From contig BPGW01000006.1 in NCBI GenBank assembly GCA_026003235.1, positions 62,001 through 126,000 on the forward strand: a stretch of 64,000 nt of DNA. Direction: 5' to 3'. Under the pieces are notes generated by a model, which was not told the DNA's origin, searched no databases, and worked only from the letters and a program-made list of their open reading frames with translations. The translations under genes and the position numbers were made by a program. Positions 10,916 through 22,803 of this stretch are shown here, piece by piece. The stretch comes from Bacteroidia bacterium (GTDB lineage: Bacteria > Bacteroidota > Bacteroidia > SpSt-205). Each line of letters starts with the position of its first letter. Position 1 is the first letter of the stretch.

Positions 10916-11958
10916 ATGTACTTCCCGTACGAGGACCCGGAAAAGGTTCACCGGAGTAGGCTCTTTCCTCTTTTCCAGCAGACCGACCTTCTGGAGCGGC
11001 TCACGGGGCAGGTGCTCCAGCCGGAGTCCCTTCGTAAAGACCCGGAAGGCGAGCTTTTTGCTTGGGCTTTTCGCACCCAGGAGGGGCAGCCTGTGTACCT
11101 GTATCTGCGGGCTTCCCACCTTTGGGAGCCCCCAGACGGAGTATGACCAAATCAGTATGCAGGCGTCTTTCATCGTGCGCCATCCGGAGGCGCTTTACTA
11201 CGCGCTGCTTCTGCGAGAAGCGTGGTTTGAGTGGGATGCAGCCTACATGCAGCAGCGGTTAGATCTGCCTTTTCGGCGGGTAGGGTACGAGGAGCTTTTG
11301 CGGGCGTTAGAGCAGGTGGATTGGGCCTCTCTGCCTACCGCTGTGCGTTCGGTAGGGCAGCCCTTACTATCAAGAGCTGCGGCGGGAGTACGAAAGCTTT
11401 CGGGTGCCTTTCACGGTCTCGGATGGGCGTCTGCGGGCCTATGCCTGCCTTTTGCGAGTGAAGGAGCGCATTCTGGCTTTGTGGGCGCTGCGAGGACTTT
11501 TTCCCCCTGTGGCTGGACATTCGCACACGGCTGCACCTGCAATCGTACCGGCTTGAAGAGCATGTGCTGAATCCAGCGACCGCCCTACCGAGTGACCGTA
11601 GAAGGGCACGAAGTAGGTCTGTACTGGGAGATGGGGAAAGCGGGCCTTATTCTGAAGGTGTGGCTCCCGCCTATGCCGGAAAAGGCGGCGCGTGCGCTGC
11701 ACGCTCAGATTCGTAAGCTTGGTGCAACCCGTCGTGGGAGCGTATATGCCGCTGGGACGCACACGCGCCACCCTCAAAGGGATAGACCCTTATCGTGACC
11801 GCCAGGTGAACCTCCTGCGCGTGGATGCATACAATCCTTTAGTCCTGGCTGACCTGTATGAAGAAGCCCCGCTGGAGGCGCAGACCGAGAAGCTGGCTGG
11901 CGCGTTCGTGCAGGGACTGGAGCTACTGCCTGAACTGGTGAATGCGCTGAGTGTGTAG
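10916..11958 (+). CDS. Hypothetical protein, frameshifted
   Basis: ATG 10916 is 4 nt after TACCTTTG; MYFPYEDPEKVHRSRLFPLFQQTDLLERL..., several broken in-order ORFs to LVNALSV*. No family recognised. Confidence 0.4.
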
Positions 11959-11968
11959 CTTTGGGCCG

Positions 11969-12546
11969 GTGAACCAGCGGGAGCGGATCCTATCGGTAGC
12001 CCCTTAGCCTTTTTGCGGAGAAGGGGTATGAGCGGGGTAAGCCTGCGAGAGGTGGCTCGGACCGTAGGCCTTACGCCGGCTACCCTTTACCCACTACTTC
12101 CCCAGCAAGGAAGCTTTGTTGGAGACCTTGGCCGAGCAGATTGCTTACCGTTTTGAGGAAGCCACGGCGGGCATTGCGGAAGCGCCCTGGGAGGTGACCT
12201 ACAAACTTGAGCGCTTCTGCATAACCCATCTGGAAGCCCTCCTAGCCTCGCCTGCCCAGGCGACGATTTTTCCTCCGGGAAGCGCCGCAGTACCTGTCTG
12301 AACCTCAACGCTCGGCCTTTCTGGCCCGGCAGCGAGCCTACGAAGCTCGGTTTGAGAAGATCCTCCAGGAAGGTCTACAACGCAACCTCTTTCGCCAGAT
12401 AGAGCCGCGTTTTGTAGCGGTTTCTCTGCTGGCTGCGCTCAATGCGGTGGCCACCTGGTACCAGCCTGCTGGGCCGCTTACGCCCGCACAAATCGGCTCC
12501 CACTTTGCAGAGATTTTCTTGCGTGGCCTCATTCGGGTCGTGGTAA
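11969..12546 (+). CDS. TetR-family transcriptional regulator, frameshifted
   Basis: NQRERILSVA..FAEKGYE..SLREVARTVGLTPATLYHYFPSKEALLETLAEQIAYRFEEA reconstructed over frameshifts; GTG start 11969 is 5 nt after TAGCTTTG. Confidence 0.75.
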
Positions 12547-12594
12547 GGGCCTATTTTACACAGGCTTTACAGGACTTTTCTTGTTTTGGCTGGC

Positions 12595-13410
12595 ATGCGA
12601 TGGGTGAGGGTGGCTCTGATGATGGGGTTGATCGCAGGGTGTAAGCGTCGCACCGCTTATCACGATCAAAGGAAGCGATACGGTTCTGCCTGTGAGCCAG
12701 GCGCTGGCTGAGGCTTACTTGGCCCGGTATAAGGAGCCCCTCCTCAACGTAACCGGCGGGGGCAGTGGGGTCGGCATCGCTGCGCTCTTGCATGGAGATA
12801 CCGATATTGCGATGTCTTCCCGGCCCCTCAAGCTTTCCGAATGGCTGAAATTTGACCAAAAGGGTTGCCATCTGGTGGAAGACACCATCGGCTGGGATGT
12901 GCTGGCGATTTGTGTGCATCCTTCGCTTCCTATTGACCGGCTTACTCGGGAAGAGGTAGCCGCTATCTACACAGGCAAGGTGAAAAACTGGAAGGAACTG
13001 GGTGGGCCGGATTTGCCTATTCTGCCCTACTCACGGGAGTCCAGTTCGGGCACCTTTGAGTTTTTTCGCGAGCATGTGCTGCTGGGAAAGGACTTTGCGG
13101 AGGGGGTACGGTTTATTCCGGCCACGGGGATGCTTGTGCAGTCGGTCAGTCAGACCCCCGGGGGCGATTGGCTATCTGGGCATAGCGTATGTGGAGCCTC
13201 GGGTGAAGGTGCTACGTTTGGCGCGCGAAGGCGACACGGCGTACTACCTCCCTGCCCGTAACCGCGCGGAGCTTAGCCGGTATCCCTTGGCCCGGCCGCT
13301 GTATTACTATTACGACCCGCGCAAAAGCCGAGAAGCTTCGGCCTTTTCTCGCGTTTGTGCATTCGTCGGAGGGGCGGGCTGTCGTGGCTCAAGTGGGGTA
13401 TGTGCCATGA
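12595..13410 (+). CDS. pstS: Phosphate ABC transporter substrate-binding protein (lipoprotein); frameshifted
   Basis: Lipoprotein signal MRWVRVALMMGLIAGCK; ITIKGSDTVLPVSQALAEAY, GGGSGVGIAALLHGDTDIAMSSRPLK, REEVAAIYTGKVKNWKELGGPDLPILPYSRESSSGTFEFF. Confidence 0.9.
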
Positions 13411-14569
13411 AGGGGGGGTCTCCTGGGCAAACGGGCGGTCCAAGCGGCGGGCTGGACGACGCTCGTGGTGCTTATCGGGCTGGCGGTCTTTCTCTTTCGG
13501 GAGGGGCTGCCTGCCCTTAGCCGCACCCCTTACGAGGGGCCTGGTATTTGCCGTGCATCCCACCAATCCCGTGAGCCAGCTTGAAGCGGAAGCGGTTCGC
13601 TCGCTTCTGCGGGGGGAAAAAAAGTGGGTTGATTTGGGGGGGCCTGCGGCTCCCGTAGTCCCCGTGTATTTGGGCAATCTGGAGCGGTACGCCTCCAGGG
13701 ATCCTGCCGCCGTGCGAAGGGTGCTGGATTCGCTGGCAGGGCAGCAGGGGGTGCTTTTTGCGCTGCCTGAAGCCCTTCTGCCGGCCAGCACCCGGGCGTG
13801 TGGTGGTGCGTTGGAAGCCCTTCCAGGAGCTTTTTGGCTCTGTGCGGTGGTCCCCCACGTATGAGCCTCTGCCTTCGGTGGGGGTCTGGCCGCTTCTCGT
13901 GGGGAGCCTGTGGGTCAGCCTCATCGGCCTGGCTGTGGTGGTTCCTGTCGGCCTGGCCATGGCGATTTACGCGGTGGAATTTTTGCCCAAGCCCCTCTAC
14001 TATCCGGTCAAGATCCTGTGGGAGCTTCTGGCAGGGCTGCCGTCGGTGGTGGTGGGCTTTTGGGGGCTGGTGGTGCTTGTGCCGTGGGTGAAAGACACCT
14101 TTCACCTTGAAGCCGGGGAGACCGCCTTCACGGCGGGGCTGATCCTGGGTTGGATGACGCTTCCGCTTATGGCCAGCCTTACTGAAGAGGCCCTAAGCGC
14201 CATACCCCCCCTTCTGGTAGAAGCCAGTTATGGACTTGGCGCCACCCAGTGGCAAACGATTCGGCGCTTCAAGCTCCCCTATATCCTGCCTTCGCTGGCC
14301 GCGGCCATCCTTCCTGTCTGCCGGGACGCATCTTAGGCGAAACCATGGTGGTGCTCATCGTGAGCGGTAACGCTCCTGTCCTGACTTTTACGCCGCTTCA
14401 GCCGGTCCGTACGCTGCCTGCCACCTTGGCCGCCGAACTCGGCGAAGCCCCCGTCGGCAGCTACCACTACCACGTCCTCTTTCTGCTCGGGGTGATGCTG
14501 TTTCTCCTCACGCTTGCCCTCAACCTGGCTGCGTACTTTATTCAGAAGCGATATGTGCGCAAAGCGTGA
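13407..14569 (+). CDS. pstC: Phosphate ABC transporter permease PstC with internal PstS-like segment; frameshifted
   Basis: LLVGSLWVSLIGLAVVVPVGLAMAIYAVEFLP...LAGLPSVVVGFWGLVVLVPWV...EASYGLGATQWQTIRRFKLPYILPSLAAAI...GRILGETMVVLIVSGN. ATGA overlap with pstS. Confidence 0.9.
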
Positions 14570-15442
14570 AAGGCGACGCTTCCTTGCTTGGAGTCCCCGG
14601 CAAGGAGAGAAGCTCGCTACGGCCCTTGTGATGGGGGTCAGTTGGGGGGGCCCTTTTTGTGCTGGTAGCCATTGTGGGGCTTTGTGGCGTACCGAGGGGC
14701 CGGCGTGCTCAGTTGGGAATTTCTTGACCCAGCCCATGCGCGCTGGCATGCGAGAAGGAGGGATCGCCCCAGCTATCGTGGGAAGCCTCTCGGTGGACAG
14801 CGGTGGCGCTGGTGGTGGGAGGGCTAATTGGCACCGCCGCTGGCGCTTACCTCAGTGAGTTCACCCGTTCTCAGATGGTTCGTCAGCTCTTGACCTTCTT
14901 TGTCACGACCTTAGCTGGAGTCCCTTCCATTGTGTATGGCTTGTTTGGGCTGGCTCTTTTTGTTGTAGCGCTGGGTTTTAGGTGCTTCTATCTTGGCGGG
15001 GGGGCTTACGCTGGCGCTTCTATCCCTGCCGCTCCTCATCCGGGAATGCCCAGGAAGCTTTTTCCGGCGTGCCTGCCTCCCTCAAAGAAGCCAGTATCGG
15101 CCTTGGCGCCTCCGAATGGCAGACCTTTTGGCGTATCACGCTGCGGGTAGCCTTGCCCAGGCTCCTGACAGGCTTCGTCCTGGCTACCGGCCGGGTCCTC
15201 GGCGAAACCGCTCCTGTCCTTTTTACCGTCGCAGCCTATTACCTGCCGGTGTACCCCCAGAGCCTACTTGAGCCCACTATGCTCTTGCCTTACCACCTGT
15301 ATGCCCTCATCACCAGCGGTACCCACATCCAGGAAACTTATCCCATGGCGTTTGGGGACCGCTCTGGTGCTGCTCATGTTGACCCTTGTATTTACGCTGC
15401 TGGCGACGTACTTTCGCTATCGTCTAAAAACACCCGGCCGTG
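14553..15442 (+). CDS. pstA: Phosphate ABC transporter permease PstA; frameshifted
   Basis: LIGTAAGAYLSEFTRSQMVRQLLTFFVTTLAGVPSIVYGLFGLALFV...LKEASIGLGASEWQTFWRITLRVALPRLLTGFVLATGRVLGETAPVLFTVAAYYLP. Confidence 0.88.
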
Positions 15443-16196
15443 TATAAGATTGAGACCCGTCGTGTTTCTGTCTGGTACGGCCCGCACAAAGCGCTGGATG
15501 CCGTCTCGCTGGCCCTGGAACGGAATCAGGTGCTGGCGCTCATTGGCCCTTCCGGCTGCGGGAAATCCACCTTTCTGCGCCTGCTGAATCGCATGAACGA
15601 CTTCGTGGAAGGCTTCCGCCTGGAGGGGCAGGTGCTCATTGATGGAGAGGACATTTATGCCCCTGGCGTAGACCCGGTGCACCTGCGTCGCCGGGTAGGC
15701 ATGGTCCTTCCAGAAGCCAACGCCGTTCCCTTTTTCCATCTACGAGAATGTAGCCTACGGTCTGCGCCTGCAAAATCGGCTCAAGGAGTCTCACATCCGC
15801 GAGCGGGGTTGAGCAGGCCCTTAGGCAAGCGGCTCTATGGGACGAAGTAAAGGACAGCCTCAAGAAATCTGCTTTAGCGCTTTCGGGGGGCCAGCAGCAG
15901 CGTCTCTGCATTGCCCGGCGCTGGCGGTGCGACCAGCCCTCCTCCTGATGGACGAACCTACCTCGGCGCTGGACCCTTATCTCTACCGCCAAAATTGAAG
16001 AGCTGATCCACGAACTGCGTCAAACCTATACCATCGTGATCGTTGACCCATAACATGCAGCAAGCTGCCCGCGTCAGCGACATGACCGCCTTTTTTTACA
16101 TGGGTAGGCTCATTGAGTACGGCCGCACGAAAGACTTCTTCACAAATCCCCAGCATCCGGAAACCCTTCGCTATATTACAGGTCGTTTTTGGTTGA
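15440..16196 (+). CDS. pstB: Phosphate ABC transporter ATP-binding protein PstB; frameshifted
   Basis: Walker [53 protein letters not shown] reconstructed; [26 protein letters not shown]. Confidence 0.92.
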
Positions 16197-16198
16197 CC

Positions 16199-16905
16199 AT
16201 GAGCCTCATTGAGAACGAAATCGCTAAGCTGCGGGGCGCGAGCTTATCAGGTGGTCCAACACCTTCGGCAGCAGCTTTACCTGTTGGAAGAGGGGCTGGC
16301 TGGCCAGGACTGGGACAAGCTGCGGGCTATTGAGCGAGTCCGAGCCGAAGCCCTGGAAGGAGACATGCGCTTGGACCGGCGGTGTGCTCGCATCTTAGCT
16401 CTTCACCAGCCCGTGGCCAACGATCTCCGGCTCGTCTTGGCGGTGATGCGCATGGCACTTTTATGTGGACGAGATAGCGGAAAGGCTTGCAACCTTAGGT
16501 CCTAAGCTGGCTACCTACTTACCTGTTTTGCCGGAGTCGGAACGGGCCGAAGTGCCTCTCTTTTGCTGGTAGAGCGGGGTGCGCAGTCTGCTGGAAGCGT
16601 GTTTGGAGGCGTTTTTCCGCAATGACACCGAATGGTCCAAGCGCATAGACCAGGAAGACAACGCCGTAGATGAAGCTTACAAAGCTTGCTTGGGGCGGCT
16701 CTTGCAGGCTGTTCAGAAGCCTCTTTCTCCTGCGCAAGCGGCGGCCTGGATAGAGCTGGCCATCATCGTCAAGACCCTGGAGAAGGTTGCAGACTATGCG
16801 CTGGACATTGCCGATGCTTCTATCTACTATGCCGAGGGGGGTGTATTATTGGCATCGTTTTTCCCGGCGGTCAGACGCCCAGTCGTAGGAGGTGGGTTAG
16901 GATAG
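16199..16905 (+). CDS. phoU: Phosphate signalling complex protein PhoU; frameshifted
   Basis: [33 protein letters not shown]...[28 protein letters not shown]...[33 protein letters not shown]; operonic with pst genes. Confidence 0.85.
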
Positions 16906-17339
16906 TCGGCTCGCGTGCAGGCCAAGCAGGGCAAGGGGTGGGGCTTCGCTCCATGGAAAGACCATCCATACAGCCGCGCCAGCTCCGTCAGAATAGCGTC
17001 CGAAAAAGCTTGCAGGGTAGGAAAGGAGGACTCAACGTAGAGGTATTCCAGGAAGGGTTTCCATTCGTAGAAGAAGGGGGGCTTTGCCGTAAAGGGTGCA
17101 GAGGGTTCGCCAGTGGTAGGTGCGCCACCGATGTTCTGGGGGCCATGTGGCGGCAAACGGCGTCGCCTTCTGACTATGCACGATGGGTATAGACAGCCAA
17201 CGGCCCTCAGGCAGCCAGTATCGGTGTAATACCCGCCTTTGGGCAAACGAGCCGGATACCCTACCCCAAAGTGGCGCTCCCGCTGGGCAATCTCTATCCA
17301 GCTTTGGGGGGGCCATACAAAAGCGCGTAGCACCTTCAC
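16827..17339 (-). CDS. WbqC-like family protein; frameshifted
   Basis: GTG start: MKVLRAFVWPPQSWIEIAQRERHFGVGYPARLPKGGYYTDTG...RWLSIPIVHSQKA..PEHRWRTYHWRTLCTLYGKAPFFYEWKPFLEYLYVESS.TLQAFSDAILTELARLYGW. Confidence 0.65.
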   Translation of the reverse strand: MKVLRAFVWPPQSWIEIAQRERHFGVGYPARLPKGGYYTDTGCLRAVGCLYPSCIVRRRRRLPPHGPQNIGGAPTTGEPSAPFTAKPPFFYEWKPFLEYLYVESSFPTLQAFSDAILTELARLYGWSFHGAKPHPLPCLACTRADYPNPPPTTGRLTAGKNDANNTPPSA

Positions 17340-18383
17340 ACCGCACGGCGAAGGGTTCTCCTGCTTCTATGCGCTCCAACACGGGAAATATCGTATGTGG
17401 GTCTAAAAACTCCCCCACATATTCGGCGCTGGAGATGTACTGTACGATTCCGTGGCGGTCAATCAAGTAAGCGGCTGGCAAGGGCACTCCTGCTTCGTAA
17501 CCTGCGGCGGCTTTCTGCAGAAACTGATTCTCGTAGCGGTTACCGTAGCGGGCGGATTACGCTGAAGGTTTCGTCTGAGAGCATGTGGAAGGAAACGCCG
17601 AGCCGTTCGATCATGGCTTGGTTGACGCCTAAGGGGTCGGGGACGATGCCGAGGATGACGACGTTTTTTTTCGTAGAAGCGGTTGTTTGTAGCGCTCGTA
17701 GGTGCGCAGCATCATGTGGCAGCCCGGCACCAGTCTCCCCGTACAAAAAGCAGGAGCACGGGATTATGCGGGAAAAACTGTGAGAGGCGTACGGTTCCGC
17801 CTTTGGTGCTAGGCAGTTCAAAATCGGGCGCGGGATTCGCCTACTTTGACGGCGTAGCCGCCGGCTGCCCCTCGCGCAATAAAGGGCGCATCCTGAATAT
17901 ACCCTCCTGAGAGGGTGATGGGGCCCACCGCGGCCAAAAAGGCTGGCCAAGGCCAGGAGCCTTCCGTATGCCCTAAGAGGGCTAAAAGGCCTATCCCTGC
18001 CCCGATTAGCAGGGGGTTCCACCCACAAATAGCGGGTGTAGGTGAGCAGTACAAGAAGCGCTGGCGCACCGTAAGGGCGGCTGCAAAGAACAGGAGCGCT
18101 GGGCAGGGCTAAGAGGACCTTCCCCAGCCAGGAGTAGGTAAGGGCTAAGGCAAGAAGGGCATTACCCAGGAAGGCGGCCGCGTACTGCAGCGGACCTGTG
18201 AAGCGCTGAAAGGTCCAGCCCTATCAAGGCGCTTCCCAGCCCAGCCCCCCACAGCAGTACGCCGGATAAGCACCTCTACCCACAGGCGTGAGAAAAGCTA
18301 CCCCCCTGCGTAGCCAACCCTGCGTAGGTAAAAACAGGGGTCTTGTTCCAGAAGCGCTTAAGTGCTTGTATCATGGTCCTCAT
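17336..18383 (-). CDS. Membrane protein with C-terminal redoxin (AhpC/TSA-like) domain; frameshifted
   Basis: TM segments (LLIGAGIGLLALLGH) then ESRARFELPSTKGGTVRLSQFFPHNPVLLLFVRGDWC..HMMLRTYERYKQP...VVILGIVPDPLGVNQAMIERLGVSFHMLSDET...PLPAAYLIDRHGIVQYIS. Start ATG 18383 is 3 nt after TATTTTTG. Confidence 0.6.
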
Positions 18384-18462
18384 AAACAAAAATAAGGGTT
18401 TTTCGGAGGTGAGGGGGGAAGGGCTCCTTTGGGCATGCACAGGAAGGGTGTAGGGTGGGAGT

Positions 18463-20601
18463 TTGGGTAGGTCTGATGGTTCGCTGGCCTGGGGGCAAGT
18501 CTGCGGCACGAGTACAATAGCGGGACGAGCGCGCTCACCTGCCGGTCAGGGCTTTTCAGGGGCGGCGTGCCGGGTTGGGCCCGATACCCTTTGCCGGCCG
18601 CACGCGCAGTATGTAATCCCTGTGGTGTTTCATGTAATCCATGGTGGCGGTTCGGATAGCCTGCCGCTCTCTGTGATCGAGGACCAGATGATGCGGCTTT
18701 TTGAGGATTACCGGTGGATTCCTGGGCGGTTGGGCTTCACGCCGAAAGGCACAGATATGGGGGGTAGAGTTTTCTCTGGCCACCATAGACCCCAATGGGC
18801 AGCCCACGACAGGGGGTCGTGTATTGGCGGTGGGGACGCTCCCCCCCTGAATTGGAGTTCGCCCGGGCTGTGTGTGGGGGATGAGAGCAGCGATGAAGGC
18901 GGCTACAGGCTGGCCCACGACAAGTACCTCAATATCTGGGTGGTGCCGGCTATATGTGGGTTCTCAGGTGACTGCTCGGACTGCTCGGGGCATCGCAGGC
19001 TATGCTTACTACCCTGACATAGGCCTGTCGGAACCTGTATGGGTCGGTTGTGGAGGCGCGTTTTATTGGGGGGCAGCTTACTGGACGGGGTGGGCGCACC
19101 CTCGTCCATGAGCTGGGGCATAACTTGGGCCTTGCTCATCCTTTTGAGGGGGGTGTGGTACGACGGATTGCACCACTTCGGGTGATGAAGTGTGCGACAC
19201 CCCGCCTACAGCCCAAGAGAACTTCTCCGTGAACCGCAAAACACCTGCGCCACCGACGGGCCTGACTTGCCCGATGACCCACGCAACTACATGGATTATG
19301 TGAGCGATGCGAGCATGAGCCATTTTACGGCTGGGCAGCGGCAACGGGCGGAGGGCTTTCTTTTGTGGGACGATCCTTATTCCAGTTTGTGGCCGCTCCA
19401 CCAGCCGGCCAACTTGCAAGCCACCGGTGCTGGGCCGTATGGTCGTCCCCGGGCAGCCTTTTGGGCAGAAGCTCGGCGCGTGCTGGTAGGCACACCGGTC
19501 CGGTTTCATGCGGTTACGGCGGGGAAGCCCCACCTTTTTCAGTGGGACTTTGGCGGAGGGGCGGCTGATGATCCGACCTCTCCGTGTCCGGTGGTGACTT
19601 TCCCGGCGGCAGGCAGCTACACGGTCCACGTCATCGTGCAGAACCTCAGCGGCCGCCGCGATACTTTCGTGCAAGCTCATACCATCTCGGTGGAAGGACA
19701 CGATATGGCCCTTTGCCGCTGCGCGAGAGCTGGGAAGGGCCTACTTTTCCCCCACCAGGCTTCTCCATTGAAAAACCTCGATGCCGGACAGGGCGGCAGC
19801 CGCACCTGGGAACGGTGGCGATGGTACAATGGCCCTCCCGCAGGAGCCTATGGTCAGTCCATGTATACGGTCCGGCTGGCTTTCTTCAATTATGGCGCGT
19901 ATGGGGAAAGAGATTACCTCGTCACGCCGGCGTTGGACCTGCGGGTGGATAGCAACTACCATGTCCAGTTGCGGTTTGCGGTCAGTTATGCGTGTCTGGA
20001 ATGGGGCAGCACCACTTCTTACCCTCTTGAATACGCCGACACCCTTCGGGTGTGGGCTTCGCTGGATGGAGGCGGCCGCTGGGAACTCCTTACGAAAAGG
20101 GCGGGCGCGCCTTGGAGCACTTACCCTGGAGGGTGTGTAGTCCGCTCAGGTTCGCTTTCTGGGGCTGCCCACTTGCCCGATCCGGCTTTGTGGCGCACCG
20201 ATACGGTGAGTCTGGATGCTTATCGGGGGGTGCGTGGCCTTCGTCTGCGCTTTGAAGGCCAATCCGGTTGGGGTAATCACCTCTACTTGGATAGCCTCGT
20301 GGTAGATACCCTGCGTGACACGACCCGCTCCTCCATGACAGCGCTTTCCCGAGAAACGCCTTTTTCGCTCAAGGGGGGCTCAGGCGGTGCCTGGGTGGAG
20401 CTGAATCGTCCTCAGTGGCTCTTTTGGAAGCTGTACACGGCGGCCGGTGAGGAGGTGACCAGCGACCTCAGCTGGTTTGGCCCGGGTAGACAGGCTCTGC
20501 CTCTGCCTCCTCTCCCCGCAGGGGTCTATTTTCTCCAGGTCCTGTCAGAAGAGGGTGACCAGGCCTCGCTGCGCCTCTGGGTAGGGGAAGGTTCGCCGTA
20601 A
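18463..20601 (+). CDS. Secreted M43-family (pappalysin/cytophagalysin-like) metalloprotease with PKD-like region and T9SS-type C-terminal domain; frameshifted N-terminal half
   Basis: YVIPVVFHVIHGGGSDSLPLSVIEDQMMRLFEDYR; TLVHELGHNLGLAHPF (HExxHxxGxxH); NYMDYVSDASMSHFTAGQ; PVRFHAVTAGKPHLFQWDFGGG...YTVHVIVQN; LPAGVYFLQVLSEEGDQASLRLWV. Confidence 0.82.
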
Positions 20602-20605
20602 AGTG

Positions 20606-20613
20606 TATCTTTG
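20606..20613 (+). promoter_or_regulatory. -7 box TATCTTTG, 4 nt before ATG of second M43 protease
   Basis: aagtgtatctttgccttATGcga. Confidence 0.6.
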
Positions 20614-20617
20614 CCTT

Positions 20618-22803
20618 ATGCGAGCCTCTCTGCTTGGGCTGGCGGCCCTCGTAGTGGCGCAGGAGTCTTGTGCGGCCTGGACTCTACGAGCGCCTCCTTG
20701 CAAAGCAGTACCCCGACCTGCACCTTCGTCAGCTCCTCTTGGAAGCTGCGATGCCGGGTGGTGGAAAACCAGCGCCTTCAGTATACGGAAATGGGCTGAC
20801 GCCCAGCCGGTACATCGTCCCTGTGGGTCTTTCACGTGGTGTACTCCAGCAGTTCGGATAGCATCCCCTTTTCTCGATCTGGGGGCAGATGCTGCGGCTT
20901 TTTGAGGATTATCGGCGTGTGCCTGAGACGGGCGGGGTATGCTGGGGCGGGGGTGGATACCGGAGATTGAGTTTTCGCTGGCTACGAAGGACCCTTCTGG
21001 TAACCCTACTACGGGGGTGGTGTACTGGCGTTACGATCAGCCGCGCTGAACTGGACGAGCCGGAACTTTTGCCGGGAGACCCAAGACTATGACATGAAGC
21101 AAGCCACGGCCTGGGACCGCACCAAGTACCTCAACATCTGGGTCGTGCCCCGCTTGTGTGTCGCGCCCAGCGGAGAGTTCTACCTGCAGTAGCAGTAACT
21201 GTGGGGTCGGTGGCCGGCTACGCTTACTTCCCCTCCTCGCCGGCCTCGGTGTACGGCGCGGTAATTGGCTCGGGACTATTTCTGGGGTTCGGGGCTCAGC
21301 CGTAGCATTCGTACCACCGTCCACGAAGTAGGACATAACCTCAATCTCTACCATCCTTTTCAGGATGGGTGCGGGAGCTCTAATTGCGCTACGTCGGGGG
21401 GATAGGTTTGCGATACCCCTCCCACGGCGCAGAATAACTTTTCGGTTCGGCGGCAGAACACCTGCACCACCGATTTTCCGGATCGGCCTGACAACCCCCG
21501 CAACTACATGGACTATGTGAATGATGTGGATATGAGCTATTTCACGATGGGCAGCGAGCGCGAGCGTGGGCTGCGATCAATTCTACTGCTTCTCGCCTTT
21601 ACCCGCTTACGCGGCCTGCGAATCAACGCCGTCACTGGAACGGGGACCTTATGGGTATGTGAAAGCGTATTTTTCGGCCCGGCCCCGCGTGGGTTGTGTG
21701 GGGAAGCCGGTTCACTTCTACAGTTATAGTATGGGCATGCCTACGCTCCATCAGTGGGACTTCAGCGGGGGTACGCCTGACGGACCCTACCGCTTCCTGT
21801 CCGCAGGTGATCTTTTCGCAAGCGGGCACGTACGATGTGCGCCTGATCGTAGGAAAATCTCAGTGGTCGCCCGTGACACCCTGCTCAAGCCAGGGTATAT
21901 CCAGGTGCTGGATACGGTTTATCAGCTGCCTTACCGGGAAGGTTTTGAGGGGGCGACTTTCCCCCCCGCGCATACCTGGATAGACAACCCAGACGGAAAC
22001 CGTACTTGGGGACCGTTTTTCGCCAGTACCAGTCCTCCCCGAGGGGCTTTTGGGGCTTCGCCGACCAGCATACGCCTTCTCTTTTATAACTACAGTCGCT
22101 ACCAGGAAAAAGATAGCTGGAATCTGCGCTCCGCTGGATCTGAGCCCCTATACAGACCCGAACCTCTCGGTTGTTTTGCGCTTCTCCTGGGCTTATGCGT
22201 GTCTGGAATATGAAAATACTTCCGCGAATCCTCCCCCTTACCTACTTGATTATGTGGATAGCCTGCGAGTCTATATTTCCACGGACTGCGGTGCAAGCTG
22301 GACGCTGTCTGTGGGAGAAAGGTGGGCGCGATCTGGCTACCCATCCAGACGGCTGCCTGACTACGCTCACTTCTTTTCTGCCTACGAACGCTCAATGGAC
22401 AAGGGATAGCCTGTCTTTGGACGCTTACAAGGGGCTTTCTCCTGTCAAGTTGCGCTTTGAGGCGGTGTCAGGCTGGGGGAATAACCTTTTCCTGGATGAC
22501 ATTGAAGTGGATACCGTGCGCCGTAACAACTACTCCTTTGAGGGCTCAGACCCCGCTGGTTGAAATGTACGCAGCGCCACCTGACTTATATGTGTACACT
22601 TCGCAGCCGCTTGAGGGGGTGCGATGGGTGATGTATGATGCCCTGGGGCGGGAAGTGCATCGGCAAGCTGTGGGATGGCTGAGTGCAGGTCACCACCGAT
22701 GGGCCTTACCTGCGGGTCTGCCAGCCGGAGGGTATGATGTCGTGCGTCTGGAGAGTGTAACCGGTGTAGGGCGAACCCTGCGTTATTGGCAGGGCCTCCT
22801 TGA
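20618..22803 (+). CDS. Second secreted M43-family metalloprotease paralogue, T9SS-type C-terminal domain; frameshifted
   Basis: Signal peptide MRASLLGLAALVVAQ; TVHEVGHNLNLYHPF; NYMDYVNDVDMSYFTMGS; WDFSGGTPDGP; C-term YTSQPLEGVRWVMYDALGREVHRQAV..LPAGLPAGGYDVVRLES. Confidence 0.8.

Noticed and set aside
18463-22803. Mobile element or insertion sequence between the two proteases
   Set aside because: No transposase, terminal inverted repeats or target duplications visible; simple tandem paralogy fits.
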